Assembly: GCA_033344795.1 (NCBI GenBank)
Contig: JAWPMS010000001.1
Coordinates: forward strand, 3,348,001-3,412,000
Source of the DNA: SHLQ01 sp033344795
GTDB taxonomy: Bacteria; Actinomycetota; Acidimicrobiia; Acidimicrobiales; SHLQ01
Direction: 5' to 3'
Length of the DNA: 64,000 nt
Part shown: positions 50,096 through 59,408 of the stretch, one piece after another
Layout: each line of letters begins with the position of its first letter
How positions within the stretch are numbered: the stretch's first letter is position 1
The notes under the pieces: model-generated
The model's database searches: none
Told to the model about the DNA's origin: nothing
What the model saw: only the letters and a program-made list of their open reading frames with translations
Translations under genes and position numbers: made by a program

Positions 50096-50849
50096 CACGA
50101 ATTCATCTTCCGATCGGTCCTCGGTCGCGGTTGTCGTCGGCGGCAGCGGTGGCATCGGCGCGGCGATCTGTCGTCGCCTTGCGTCGGACGGTCATAAAGT
50201 GGTCGTGGGTTATGCGAGCGGCCAGGACCGGGCCGAATCGATCGTCGGCGAGCTCGGTGAGGGGCATCTGGCGTTGCAGATCATTGCGACCGATCCTGAG
50301 TCGCTCGAGGCAGCGCAGTCGGTTCTGGAGGAACGTTTCGGCACGGTCGATGTTCTCGTGAACTGCGGGGGCGTGACCCGTCCCGTCGCACACGATGACC
50401 TCGATTCGCTCGACGACGAGCTGATCGACCGGATCTTTTCCGTCAACTGGCGTGGGCCCTTCGCTGCGATTCGTTCGTTTCGTTCTCTGCTCGAGTCGGC
50501 CGACGATCCCGTGGTCGTCAACATCTCGTCGGTCGCCGCCGTGACGGGGCTTGGTTCCAACGTTGCCTACTGCGCCTCGAAGGCTGCCGTCGACAGCCTC
50601 ACACGCTCGCTCGGTCGAGCACTCGCGCCAGCGATTCGAGTCGTCTCGGTGTCCCCGGGCTGGGTCGAGGGTGAGTACGCGGCGTCGATGCCACCAGGTT
50701 TTGTCGATGGTCAGCGCGACGCCACCCCGTTGAAACGCCTCGCGTCCCCCGAAAACGTCGCTGGAGCCGTATCTGCCGTCGTTGGCGACCTGAAATGCAC
50801 GACCGGCGCCGTCATCCCCGTCGATGGAGGTCGACCCCTTGGGATCTGA
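50082..50849 (+). CDS. Short-chain dehydrogenase/reductase (SDR), FabG-like
   Basis: A 255-residue classical SDR: GGSGGIGAAICRRL (about 18-31), NCGG in place of NNAG, the catalytic serine in NISSVAAVTG and YCASKAAVDSL. The second asparagine-alanine pair is Cys-Gly, a mild deviation. I chose ATG at 50082, with TGGAGCG five bases upstream, overlapping the HisD-like gene by 14 bases; a longer frame inside that gene is not credible. It may reduce or oxidise a 3-hydroxy/3-keto acyl-CoA for the thiolase that overlaps its end by 26 bases. Confidence 0.88.
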   Translation: MASSNTNSSSDRSSVAVVVGGSGGIGAAICRRLASDGHKVVVGYASGQDRAESIVGELGEGHLALQIIATDPESLEAAQSVLEERFGTVDVLVNCGGVTRPVAHDDLDSLDDELIDRIFSVNWRGPFAAIRSFRSLLESADDPVVVNISSVAAVTGLGSNVAYCASKAAVDSLTRSLGRALAPAIRVVSVSPGWVEGEYAASMPPGFVDGQRDATPLKRLASPENVAGAVSAVVGDLKCTTGAVIPVDGGRPLGI

Positions 50850-52053
50850 CGGCGTGTTCATCATCGATGCGGTCCGTTCGCCCATGGGGCGGATCGGCGG
50901 CGTGTTGGCGCACGTCCGGCCCGACGACCTTGCCGCTCACGCAATCCGATCGCTGTTGGCCAGAAACGACGGCTTGGATCCTTCCGCCATCGAGGACGTC
51001 ATGTGGGGTGCCGCCAACCAAGCCGGCGAAGACAACCGCAACGTCGGCCGGATGGCTGCCCTGCTTGCCGGGCTGCCAATAGAGGTATCTGGTGCCACGG
51101 TCAACCGCCTGTGCGGTTCGGGCATGCAAGCCGTTGTCAGTGCCGGACATGCGTTGTCGGACGGTTGGGGAGACCTTGCGATCGCTGGTGGATCGGAGTC
51201 GATGAGTCGTGCACCCTACGTCACTCTGAAGGCAAACAAGGCCTTCGCTGTCGGTGCGCCAGAGGCGGTCGACACCGTGCTCGGGTGGCGTCTGGTGAAT
51301 CCACAAATGGAGCGCGACTACCCGCCCATCTCGCTCGGACGCACCGCTGAAGCCGTCGCCGAGAAGTACCAGGTCAGCCGAGAGTCTCAAGATCTCTTCG
51401 CGATGGCATCCCACCAGAATGCGGCGGCAGCGCAGGCCGCGGGCCGATTCGACAACGAGATCTCGGCGATCGACGCGCCAGCCGATGCGCGAGGACGATC
51501 CACGGTCTTGGTTGAGAGCGACGAGGGAGTACGTCCTGATTCCTCGCTGGAGACGCTCGCCAAACTTCGGTCGGTGTTCATCGAAGATGGCACCGTGACC
51601 GCGGGAAACTCGTCTCCGATGAACGATGGTTCGGCTGCGCTCTTGCTGGCAACCGAGGCGGGCGTCTCACGTCATGGGCTCGAGCCGATGGCTCGAATTG
51701 TTTCGACCGCGGCGGCAGGAGTACATCCCGATTTCATGGGCATCGGCCCGGTTCCCGCCACACGGAAGGCTCTCGACCGGGCGGGCATCGATGTCAGCGA
51801 TCTGGGGGTTGTCGAGCTGAACGAGGCGTTTGCCGCACAAGCGGTCGCGAGCCGAGACGAGCTAGGCCTCGATCCGGAGACCATCAACGTGAATGGCGGA
51901 GCGATCGCCCTGGGACATCCCCTGGGCGCATCAGGAGCACGGATTCTGGTCACGTTGGCTCACGAAATGCGTCGACGCGAGGCGCGGTACGGGTTGGCCA
52001 CGATGTGCATCGGTGTCGGCCAGGGAATCGCGACCGTATTGGAGCTCGCATGA
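50824..52053 (+). CDS. Thiolase (acetyl-CoA acyltransferase)
   Basis: A 409-residue thiolase which cleaves a 3-ketoacyl-CoA with CoA. The acyl-accepting cysteine is Cys97 (NRLCGSGMQAV), with His365 (GHPLGASGAR) and Cys395 (MCIGVGQG) completing the site; NEAFAAQ is present. Size and motifs resemble PcaF/PhaD (3-oxoadipyl-CoA thiolase) as much as acetoacetyl-CoA thiolases. ATG at 50824 overlaps the SDR gene; the C-terminus overlaps the CoA transferase as ATGA. With the transferase and SDR it forms a beta-oxidation-like end of the pathway. Confidence 0.92.
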   Translation: MEVDPLGSDGVFIIDAVRSPMGRIGGVLAHVRPDDLAAHAIRSLLARNDGLDPSAIEDVMWGAANQAGEDNRNVGRMAALLAGLPIEVSGATVNRLCGSGMQAVVSAGHALSDGWGDLAIAGGSESMSRAPYVTLKANKAFAVGAPEAVDTVLGWRLVNPQMERDYPPISLGRTAEAVAEKYQVSRESQDLFAMASHQNAAAAQAAGRFDNEISAIDAPADARGRSTVLVESDEGVRPDSSLETLAKLRSVFIEDGTVTAGNSSPMNDGSAALLLATEAGVSRHGLEPMARIVSTAAAGVHPDFMGIGPVPATRKALDRAGIDVSDLGVVELNEAFAAQAVASRDELGLDPETINVNGGAIALGHPLGASGARILVTLAHEMRRREARYGLATMCIGVGQGIATVLELA

Positions 52054-53234
52054 ACAAACCTCTCGCTGGTATCAAGGTCGTCGAGTTCGGAAATCTCATC
52101 GCCGGACCGTACTGCTCGATGTTGCTCGCCGACATGGGAGCCGACGTCACCAAAGTCGAATCTCGAGGAGGCGACCTCGCGCGTTCGTTTGGCCCCTACG
52201 TCGATGGATACAGCTACTACTTCGCAGCGATCAATCGTGGGAAGAAGAGCGCCGTCATCAACCCGAGGGCCGAGGGATCGAAGGAATGGGTCCGGAAGCT
52301 CTGCCTCGAAGCGGACGTGGTCGTCCACAATCTGCGCCACGGTGCAATGCAACGTGCAGGCCTTGGTTACGAGGACCTGGCCCAGGAAAACCCCGGTCTC
52401 GTCTACGCCGAGATCTCCGCGTTCGGGTCGAGCGGACCAGACGCCGAGCGTGCGGGCATCGACATCATCTTCCAAGGTGAATCCGGGATGATGCGAGTAT
52501 CAGGAGCCGAGGGAGCACCACCGGCCAAGACGGCGACGACGGTTGCCGACTACATGGCTGGCACGAACGCAGCAATGGGCGTGTCCGCGGCGCTCGCCGG
52601 TCGAGCCGCGACCGGGAAGGGCCAGAAGGTCGAGGTGTCCCTGCGCGACGGTGTCATCGCAATCCAGTCGAGCTGGAACGCGATGTATTTCGCGACAGGC
52701 GAGCAGCCTGGCCGAATCGGTACCGGTTCTTGGTTCACGGCGCCGACGGAGACGTTCGAGACTTCAGATGGGCACCTGAACCTCGCGATCGTCAGCGATG
52801 GCCACTTCAAGATTCTCTGCGAGACACTGCATCTCGACATCGTCGATGATCCTCGGTTCGCGACGAACGAGGCAAGGGTGATTCACCGCGACGCGTTGGC
52901 CGAGCTGGTCAATCCGCTCTTTGCAGCAGACAGCACCGACGTGTGGATCGAACGACTGCACGAGATCGGTCTGCCCGCGGGTCGTTTGATGACCATGAGA
53001 GAGGTGTTCGACGACCCGCAAGTGCAGCACAACCAGATGCGCGTCGAGCTGCCTACTGAGCATGGTCCGGTCCCCGTGACCGGCTCGCCGATTCACCTCG
53101 ATGGTGAACCAGCGATCTCACTCGACAGCCCGCCAGCACTGGGTGAGCACACGCGGGACATCTTGGAGTCTCTTGGGGCGTCCTCCGACGAGATCACGGA
53201 GCTGGTCGACGCCGGAGTGATCACGCTCGGCTAG
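52050..53234 (+). CDS. Class III CoA transferase (CaiB/BaiF family)
   Basis: A 394-residue family III CoA transferase, paralogous to the one at 34223. Catalytic Asp167 lies in TTVADYMAGTNAA. N-terminal family segment at residues 6-38 (LAGIKVVEFGNLIAGPYCSM then LLADMGADVTKVE). ATG at 52050 overlaps the thiolase stop (ATGA). It would activate the carboxylic acid made by the upstream dehydrogenases for thiolysis. It is last in the operon and its stop overlaps that of the convergent FMN dehydrogenase. Confidence 0.92.
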   Translation: MNKPLAGIKVVEFGNLIAGPYCSMLLADMGADVTKVESRGGDLARSFGPYVDGYSYYFAAINRGKKSAVINPRAEGSKEWVRKLCLEADVVVHNLRHGAMQRAGLGYEDLAQENPGLVYAEISAFGSSGPDAERAGIDIIFQGESGMMRVSGAEGAPPAKTATTVADYMAGTNAAMGVSAALAGRAATGKGQKVEVSLRDGVIAIQSSWNAMYFATGEQPGRIGTGSWFTAPTETFETSDGHLNLAIVSDGHFKILCETLHLDIVDDPRFATNEARVIHRDALAELVNPLFAADSTDVWIERLHEIGLPAGRLMTMREVFDDPQVQHNQMRVELPTEHGPVPVTGSPIHLDGEPAISLDSPPALGEHTRDILESLGASSDEITELVDAGVITLG

Positions 53235-54289
53235 TTGACTGGCGTCGACCAGCGAACATGTTCGGCCCCAAGATCTGCGACTCGTGCAACGCCAAGGTTG
53301 GCCATCGAGGTTTCGATCTCTTCCCGCAGAATCTGCAACGTTCGCTCCACGCCGGCTTGTCCTCCTGCGCCGAGAGCCCAACACTGCAATCGACCGAGAC
53401 CGACGGCTGTCGCTCCTCGCGCGAGCGCCTTGCACACGTCGGGCCCTCGCATGAACCCGCTGTCCACCACGACATCGATCGTCGGGCTCACCGCTTCGAC
53501 AACTTCGGCCAGAACCTCGATCGTCGAGACCACGTGGTCCAACGCCCGCCCGCCGTGATTGGAGACGTACACACCTGCTGCGCCTGCATCGACGGCGTGT
53601 GATGCGTCGCCTGCGGACATCACTCCTTTGAGAACGACCGGAATCGATGCCGTCTCACAGATGAACTCGAAGTCGGACCACGTGACCCGTTTGCGGAAGT
53701 CCATGTCGAACCCGTGTCTTGCAAGGTTGTACGGGTCTTCGCTGTCACGGGTCCAGCGAAAGCCGCTGGTGAGCGCCCTGTCTCTCCGTCCGATCACCGG
53801 CGTGTCGGCCGTGACGACGATGCCTGCGAAGCCTGCGGTTTCCACCCGTTGGATGACCTCGGTCAACCAGGTTCGGTCACCACAGACGTAGAGCTGGAAG
53901 AAGTGTCGACCCGGGGCCGTGTCGGCGAGCGCTTCCCAGGGTTCGGATACGAGCATTCCGCACATGCCAGAGGTGCCGGCCGCGGCCGCGGCGCGAGCAC
54001 ATCCCAGCGCACCATCTTCGTGATACAGCGACATCGCTCCGACGGGGGCCAACATCACCGGCATAGACAGCGGAACCCCGACGAACGAACTCGTCGTGTC
54101 GACGGTTCCGACGTCGGTGAACATCTGGGGCACGAGTGCGAGATTGGCAAGGCTCTTCCGGTTTCGCGCTGCGGTGACCTCCTCGCCCGCAGCTGCGTCA
54201 GCCCAGGTGAAGGGGCCTGGCTCGATCCGTTCTCGAGCAAGGGCGACGATTTGGTCGATCGAGACCATGTCGACGAGCTCGTCGGTCAC
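53231..54289 (-). CDS. FMN-dependent alpha-hydroxy acid dehydrogenase/oxidase
   Basis: A 352-residue TIM-barrel flavoprotein of the lactate dehydrogenase/glycolate oxidase family, oxidising an L-2-hydroxy acid to the keto acid. Visible are the FMN segment VMLAPVGAMSLYHEDG, QLYVCGDR, VVTADTPVIGRRDR, the catalytic lysine in VVLKGVMSAGDA, and the histidine in VSNHGGRALDH with the FMN-phosphate region VVDSGFMRGPDV. GTG at 54289 overlaps the Gfo/Idh stop as GTGA. It is last gene of the leftward operon from 56333. The substrate is unknown. Confidence 0.9.
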   Translation of the reverse strand: MTDELVDMVSIDQIVALARERIEPGPFTWADAAAGEEVTAARNRKSLANLALVPQMFTDVGTVDTTSSFVGVPLSMPVMLAPVGAMSLYHEDGALGCARAAAAAGTSGMCGMLVSEPWEALADTAPGRHFFQLYVCGDRTWLTEVIQRVETAGFAGIVVTADTPVIGRRDRALTSGFRWTRDSEDPYNLARHGFDMDFRKRVTWSDFEFICETASIPVVLKGVMSAGDASHAVDAGAAGVYVSNHGGRALDHVVSTIEVLAEVVEAVSPTIDVVVDSGFMRGPDVCKALARGATAVGLGRLQCWALGAGGQAGVERTLQILREEIETSMANLGVARVADLGAEHVRWSTPVN

Positions 54290-55305
54290 GGTTGCTCCAC
54301 GAGAACATGGCGTTTCTCGACCACCGAACGGACGATCGCGTCGCAGAGTCGCATCGATCTCAACCCGTCTGCTCCCGTAGCGCGGGGCCGTTCGCCTGCA
54401 AGCACCGCCTTGGCGAATTGCGAGACACAGAGTTGATGGGCTCCCGGTGGGGGAAAGGTGGTGCTCGTTTGGGTGTCGGCGGTGTGGAGGTGGAGCGTGC
54501 CCTCTTCGCGTGAACGGGTCAGGTTGTCGCCGATGAGCCGTCCCTTCGAGCCGTGAATGGTGATCGTGTTGCGCGGGTATTTGGTCCGCTCGTTGCAGTT
54601 GGTGAACACGAGTGTGCCGTTGTCGAACCTGATGAGGACGAGGGCCTGCATCTCCACCTGGCCCGACGACGGTGACCGATCGAACATGGCGCTCACCTCT
54701 ACCGGTTCGGCCTGGAGGATCACCGAGAGCGCGTCGAGCATGTGGACGCCGACGTTGTACAGCGAGCCGATGCCAGCCATCGCTTGGTCGATGCGCCAGT
54801 TCGTGTAGTCGCGGGTGCCCGACCCGATGTCGACATCGATCGTTTGTATCTCGCCGAGTGTCCCCTCGGAGATCATTTTTCGGGTCTCCTCTACCCAGGG
54901 GAGGTGGCGGTAGTGGAAGTTGAGGCCGAGGACAACGGACGCGTCCTCGCATGCGTCGACGACGGCTTCGGCATCGGGCACCGAGGTAGCGAGAGGTTTG
55001 TCACAAAAGACGTGCTTACCTGCTCGAGCGGCCTGGATCGCCTCGCCTGCGTGCAGAGCGTTCGGCGTGGCGATGAACACCACGTCGACGTCAGGCCGCG
55101 CGAGCATCGACGCATAGTCGGTGGTCACGAAGTCGAGTCCGAATTGTGCCCCGAAGGCTTCTGCGCGGCCCTGGTCACGACTCACCGCAGCGACGAGGGC
55201 GGCTTGCGGTTCGGCGAGGATTGCGGGAGCAATCGTGCCGGTCACGATGTCGCCGATACCGATGACACCGAAGCCGATCACCCCGGAACCAGGCGAAGCG
55301 GTCAC
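54286..55305 (-). CDS. Gfo/Idh/MocA family oxidoreductase
   Basis: A 339-residue NAD(P)-dependent dehydrogenase: Rossmann motif GFGVIGIGDIVTGTIAPAI near the N-terminus, family motif CDKPLATS (about 95-102), HYRHLPWVEETR and a C-terminal beta domain. I chose GTG at 55305, which overlaps the amidohydrolase stop as GTGA; a TTG at 55314 would add three residues. It sits between the amidohydrolase and the FMN dehydrogenase, so sequential oxidation of a hydroxy acid or sugar derivative is plausible. Confidence 0.88.
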   Translation of the reverse strand: MTASPGSGVIGFGVIGIGDIVTGTIAPAILAEPQAALVAAVSRDQGRAEAFGAQFGLDFVTTDYASMLARPDVDVVFIATPNALHAGEAIQAARAGKHVFCDKPLATSVPDAEAVVDACEDASVVLGLNFHYRHLPWVEETRKMISEGTLGEIQTIDVDIGSGTRDYTNWRIDQAMAGIGSLYNVGVHMLDALSVILQAEPVEVSAMFDRSPSSGQVEMQALVLIRFDNGTLVFTNCNERTKYPRNTITIHGSKGRLIGDNLTRSREEGTLHLHTADTQTSTTFPPPGAHQLCVSQFAKAVLAGERPRATGADGLRSMRLCDAIVRSVVEKRHVLVEQP

Positions 55306-56333
55306 AACCCGCAAAGTTTCATCGGGTTGTTGATGAGAATGGCATCACGTTCCATGTCGGAGAGTTCGGTGAGCCCTCGGATCCAGTCGACCGGAGTGGG
55401 AAGTGCCATCGGCGCAGGTGTATCGGTGCCGAGAACCACTTGATCGATCCCGACTCGATCGATCAGGAAGCGCAAGATGCCACCGTCGTAGGTGCAACAG
55501 TCGTAGTGGAATTTGTCGAGGTAGTCGGTTGGCGCGTTCTGCAGATCGAAGTGTTCATCGGGACGGCGACCGAATCGAGGTGTCAGAGGATCGGCGGGGT
55601 CGACCCGATCGAGCGCTCCACACACCTTGTCCATCCGCACCGCGCCATAGGGCGTGTAGCCGCCGCCGTGCGCGAGCAGCGGTTTGAGATCAGGGCACTT
55701 GTCCATGACTCCACCAAAGACGAGGGCTCCGAAGACCAGCGCACGTTCGGTGAGGTTCCCGACCGAGTTGCCGAGCTTGTACCTCTCGATGCGATGGTTG
55801 ACGAGTGTGCCGCCGCCCTGATGGAAGAACACGATTGCCCCGAGCGCCTCGGCGGCCTTGAAGAAGGGCACGAACTTGAGCTCGTCGTAGGTGTCACCAG
55901 CGGCAGAGTCGTTGATCATGACTCCCTTCAGGCCGAGCTCGGTGATCGCATACTCCATCTCGGCGATGGCGGTGGGAACGTCTTGCATCGGGACGTTTGC
56001 GAGGCCCATGAACCGGTCGGGTCGCTCCACGACCATCTCGGCAATCTCTTCATTACATTCGCGTGCGATCGCCTTGGTCGTCTCGAGGTCGTTGAAGTAC
56101 TGGTAGAAGCCAGCGTTGGCCGACAGCAGCTGCATGTCGACACCGTCTGCGTCCATACCAGCGAGGCGGGTCTCCACAGAATCACTGAATCCGCCGAGTC
56201 CCAGTTCGCCGACGGTCGAATCGAGCCCGTACCACGACCCGGTTTCTGCGATCGCCTTCTTGTATCGCTCAGGCGTGACGTGTGCGTGCATGTCGATGAC
56301 CGGCATCGGTGCCCCCTCGGTTGGTTCTGACAT
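55302..56333 (-). CDS. ACMSD-like metal-dependent amidohydrolase
   Basis: A 343-residue paralogue, fifth in the window. HxH at residues 16-18 (IDMHAHV), FFHQGGG, LAHGGGY, and the catalytic aspartate in GTDTPAPM, where the usual PFD is PAP. It is the most divergent of the five and resembles LigW2/5-carboxyvanillate-type members in the GVMINDSAAGDTYDE segment, by eye. ATG at 56333 lies 11 bases from operator site 11. It heads a leftward operon with Gfo/Idh and FMN dehydrogenases. Confidence 0.87.
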   Translation of the reverse strand: MSEPTEGAPMPVIDMHAHVTPERYKKAIAETGSWYGLDSTVGELGLGGFSDSVETRLAGMDADGVDMQLLSANAGFYQYFNDLETTKAIARECNEEIAEMVVERPDRFMGLANVPMQDVPTAIAEMEYAITELGLKGVMINDSAAGDTYDELKFVPFFKAAEALGAIVFFHQGGGTLVNHRIERYKLGNSVGNLTERALVFGALVFGGVMDKCPDLKPLLAHGGGYTPYGAVRMDKVCGALDRVDPADPLTPRFGRRPDEHFDLQNAPTDYLDKFHYDCCTYDGGILRFLIDRVGIDQVVLGTDTPAPMALPTPVDWIRGLTELSDMERDAILINNPMKLCGL

Positions 56334-56344
56334 TCGCTGTCAAG

Positions 56345-56363
56345 ATTTTGCATCATATATGAT
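56345..56363. promoter_or_regulatory. 19-bp palindromic operator, site 11
   Basis: The sequence attttgcatcatatatgat matches 15 of 16 informative positions. It is the gap between the leftward amidohydrolase (56333) and the rightward aldolase (56370). TATGAT at 56358-56363 ends six bases before the ATG at 56370, so that mRNA is probably leaderless. Confidence 0.7.
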
Positions 56364-56369
56364 CACGCG

Positions 56370-57143
56370 ATGCCTGATCTCATGAAACACCGGCTGAAGA
56401 ACGGTGAGCGCCTAACGGTCTTTTCGGTCGGCCGAATGTTTCACCACAACCTCGTGCAGTACATGGGAATGCAAGGGGGTTGGGATGGCTTTTGGATCGA
56501 TGGCGAACACTCCGAGATGAGCGCGCAAGACATCGAGATCGCGGCGATGGCTGGCCGGGCCCACGGCCTCGACAGCTTTGTCAGAATCCCTCCCACCGAC
56601 TACGCCTCGGTCACTCGTTGTTTCGAGAGCGGCGCCGGCGGGGTCATGGCGGCACAGATCCAGTCCGCCGATCACGCCAGGGAATTCGCACAGTGGTGCA
56701 AGTTCGCGCCGGTCGGGCGCCGAGGCCTGAACCCACTCGGTTTCGACGGGGGATTCGGGGCGATTCCCATGGCCGAGTTCACCGAGAGGGCCAACCGAGA
56801 TTCGTTTGTCGCGATCCAAATCGAGACTGCTCGCGCAGCGCAAGAGGCGCACGAGATCGCCGCGATCGAAGGAATCGACCTGCTCTTCGTCGGTCCTTCA
56901 GACCTCAGCCAGGCGCTCGGTGTCATCGGTGACTTCATGCACGAGAGCTGCATCGCGGCGGTCGACCGGATCGCCGAGGCGTGCAAGGCCAACGGGAAAC
57001 ATTGGGGCGCCGTGACCCCAAGCGTCGCCTACGCAGAGATGGTTGCCGAGAAGGGGTGCACGATGATCACCCCCACGAGCGATGTGAAGCTCGTTGCCGC
57101 CGGTCTCAAATCGGTTCGTGAACAGTACGCAAGCTTGTGGTAG
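56370..57143 (+). CDS. HpcH/HpaI-type class II aldolase/citrate lyase family protein
   Basis: A 257-residue metal-dependent pyruvate aldolase of the HpcH/garL type, splitting a 4-hydroxy-2-keto acid. Marks are the catalytic WIDGEHSEM (His47), FVRIPPTDYASVTRCFESGAGG, the metal glutamate in AIQIETARA and aspartate in LFVGPSDLSQALG. The PHTD/EHxP-like motif and length match. ATG at 56370 has no ribosome site and lies six bases after the -10, consistent with leaderless translation. The alcohol dehydrogenase follows after 13 bases. It would supply pyruvate plus an aldehyde from the dehydrated sugar acid or related compound. Confidence 0.9.
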   Translation: MPDLMKHRLKNGERLTVFSVGRMFHHNLVQYMGMQGGWDGFWIDGEHSEMSAQDIEIAAMAGRAHGLDSFVRIPPTDYASVTRCFESGAGGVMAAQIQSADHAREFAQWCKFAPVGRRGLNPLGFDGGFGAIPMAEFTERANRDSFVAIQIETARAAQEAHEIAAIEGIDLLFVGPSDLSQALGVIGDFMHESCIAAVDRIAEACKANGKHWGAVTPSVAYAEMVAEKGCTMITPTSDVKLVAAGLKSVREQYASLW

Positions 57144-57156
57144 CGGGAGCACCGAC

Positions 57157-58128
57157 ATGACAGAACAGATGTGGTCGTACCGCCTCGATGGACCGCTGCA
57201 CTACGAACGGGTCGAAACGCCGCGACCTGACTTCAGCGCGGTGTCCGAGGGAAACGTGATTCTCGAGTTCCTTGCCGGTGGGATTTGCGGGAGCGACATC
57301 GCCCGATGTCTCGACGGTGGAACCGAGTCGCACCCCGGTCCGGTGGGCCTTTCCCTACACGAGATCGTTGGACGGGTCGTGGCGTCGAACTCTGACCTCG
57401 ACGTCGGTGAACGAGTCGTTGGTTGGGTTGGCGGGAGTGTCGGCCTGAAACAATACAGCGAGACCGAGGCGGAGGCCCTGGCCCCGATGCATCCCGACAT
57501 GGACGATGTCTCGGCGATACCGCTGCAACCCCTCGCCTGCGTGCTGCACGGCCTTACGCGCCTACCCGATGACCTCAGCGGATTGAACTGTGCGGTGATC
57601 GGACTCGGTCCAGTCGGATTGTTCTATGCCCATGCGCTGCGCGACCGAGGCGCCGCATCCGTCGTCGGAATCGACTTGGTCGATCGAACGGCGATCGCTG
57701 ACTCGTTTGGGCTTGATTCCACGGAAGCGATCATCAGCCGCGCGTGGTCGAAACGCGAAGAGAACAAGGATCGATTCGACATCGTGGTCGAAGTGGTGGG
57801 ACATCAGGTGGGAACGCTGCAGGACGCGATCAACGTGGCGGCACCGGAGGGAACGATCATCTACTTTGGCAATCCCGACGACAAGTTCTACCCGATCGAC
57901 TTCGGTCAGATGATGGACAAACACCTCATCCTGCAAACCGGTCGAACCCCTCAGCTCGTGCGACGCGCCGCAATGATCCGGGCACAGGAATACGCGCTCC
58001 GGTATCCGGAGCTCTTCGAGAGTTACATCACGCACGTCTTTGGTCTCGAGGACATTCAGACCGCCTATGAGACCGCAGCAAAACCTTCACCGGACCGACT
58101 GAAGGTGATCCTCGACGCGAGGCGGTGA
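57157..58128 (+). CDS. Zinc-type alcohol dehydrogenase (MDR superfamily)
   Basis: A 323-residue medium-chain dehydrogenase. Catalytic zinc ligands are Cys44 (GGICGSDIA) and His68-Glu69 (LSLHEIVG); the cofactor loop GLGPVGLFYAHAL is at about 150-162. The four-cysteine structural zinc loop is absent, making it shorter than classical ADHs. Such proteins oxidise polyols and sugar acids. ATG at 57157, 13 bases after the aldolase stop, with CGGGAGC seven bases upstream. It is convergent with the MFS gene ending at 58138. The substrate is unknown. Confidence 0.88.
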   Translation: MTEQMWSYRLDGPLHYERVETPRPDFSAVSEGNVILEFLAGGICGSDIARCLDGGTESHPGPVGLSLHEIVGRVVASNSDLDVGERVVGWVGGSVGLKQYSETEAEALAPMHPDMDDVSAIPLQPLACVLHGLTRLPDDLSGLNCAVIGLGPVGLFYAHALRDRGAASVVGIDLVDRTAIADSFGLDSTEAIISRAWSKREENKDRFDIVVEVVGHQVGTLQDAINVAAPEGTIIYFGNPDDKFYPIDFGQMMDKHLILQTGRTPQLVRRAAMIRAQEYALRYPELFESYITHVFGLEDIQTAYETAAKPSPDRLKVILDARR

Positions 58129-58137
58129 CTCGACCGG

Positions 58138-59382
58138 TTAGGTCAGCGCGTCTTGTTCGTCTACGTAGGCGTCGAGCTCGGGCATCTTGCGAGCGATGAT
58201 GAACGCGCCGACGACGCAGGCAAGTCCTCCAGACACGACCGAGAATGGCACACTGGTCGCGGACGCCACGGCACCGGCTTCGAAGTCGCCCAGACGCGGG
58301 CCGCCGCTGGAGATACCGACGTGAAATGAGCTGAGACGGCCTCGGAGATTGTCGGGAACGGCGAGCTGAAGAATCGTGTTTCTGAACACCGCAGAGATCA
58401 CGTCGGCGGCCCCGGCAATGGCCAGCAGAACGAGCGCGAGCCACGTGGTTCGGCTGAAGCCAAACCCTGCGATCGCGAGGCCCCAGATGATGACCGAGAT
58501 GATCACCGCACGGCCCTGGCGCTCGACCGAACCGACCCAGCCAGAGGTGAGCGTGGCGACCATCGCTCCGGCCCCAGGTGCGGCGTAGAGAAGCCCGACC
58601 GTCCTTGCATCGCCGCCGAGCACCTCCTCGCCGAATGCGGGAAACAGCGCGAGCGGCATGCCGAAGACCATCGCGTTGAAGTCGATGGCGAAATTGGCGC
58701 GGAGCAAACGGCGTTCCTTGAGAAACTCCCAGCCTTCCAACATGGACCGCAGACCGAACTTCGCCACCTCGCCCACGGCGGGCCGGCGAAGGAGCTTCAT
58801 GGTGAAGAGCGCTCCGATCGCGAAACAGACGGCCTCGATGACGAACGTGGCCGTGACGCCCCAAACCACGATGAGAACGCCACCGACCGCGGGGCCCACC
58901 ATGCGAGCGATGTTCTCGAGTGACTGCGTGAGGGCGGTCGCTGCAGGCAGCTGTCGGCGGGGGACGATTGCGGCAACGAGGGTGGCTCTCGTGGGGTGAT
59001 CGATCGTCGACACCGCTGCGTTGAGAGCGCTGAGGACGAAGATCATCCAGACCAATGGCGAGTCGAGCATCGCGTTGGCGGCGAGTCCTACTGCGGTGAG
59101 CCCGGTCGCCAACTGAGCCAGCATCAGTAGGGTTCGCCGATCGACGGCGTCGACAAGTGAACCGCCCACTGCAGAAACGCCGAGGACGGGGAACAGCTGG
59201 ATCAGGCCGAGCAGCCCGACCAGAAGTGTGCTGCCCGTGATGTCGTACACCTGGTAGGGAACCCCGACGACCGTGAGTTGCCGGCCGAACCCCGCGAAAC
59301 CCAAGCCGGAGAAGAGCCACCGAAACTCTGCCGATTCCTTGAGTGGGGTCGAGTCGACGATCAGTTTGGAACGTATGGCCAC
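58138..59382 (-). CDS. Major facilitator superfamily transporter, EntS-like
   Basis: A 414-residue carrier with about 12 helices, resembling the EntS/MFS_3 exporter subgroup (FGRQLTVVGVPYQVYDITGST near the N-terminus; GSLVDAVDRRTLLML loop). It would more likely export than import. I chose GTG at 59382 (MAIRSKLIVDS); the longer open frame to 59544 crosses operator site 12 and the divergent gene. It lies across that operator from the Gfo/Idh gene at 59463. The solute is unknown. Confidence 0.83.
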   Translation of the reverse strand: MAIRSKLIVDSTPLKESAEFRWLFSGLGFAGFGRQLTVVGVPYQVYDITGSTLLVGLLGLIQLFPVLGVSAVGGSLVDAVDRRTLLMLAQLATGLTAVGLAANAMLDSPLVWMIFVLSALNAAVSTIDHPTRATLVAAIVPRRQLPAATALTQSLENIARMVGPAVGGVLIVVWGVTATFVIEAVCFAIGALFTMKLLRRPAVGEVAKFGLRSMLEGWEFLKERRLLRANFAIDFNAMVFGMPLALFPAFGEEVLGGDARTVGLLYAAPGAGAMVATLTSGWVGSVERQGRAVIISVIIWGLAIAGFGFSRTTWLALVLLAIAGAADVISAVFRNTILQLAVPDNLRGRLSSFHVGISSGGPRLGDFEAGAVASATSVPFSVVSGGLACVVGAFIIARKMPELDAYVDEQDALT

Positions 59383-59408
59383 AGTGCGGACGACACCTAT
59401 CTTCGCAG

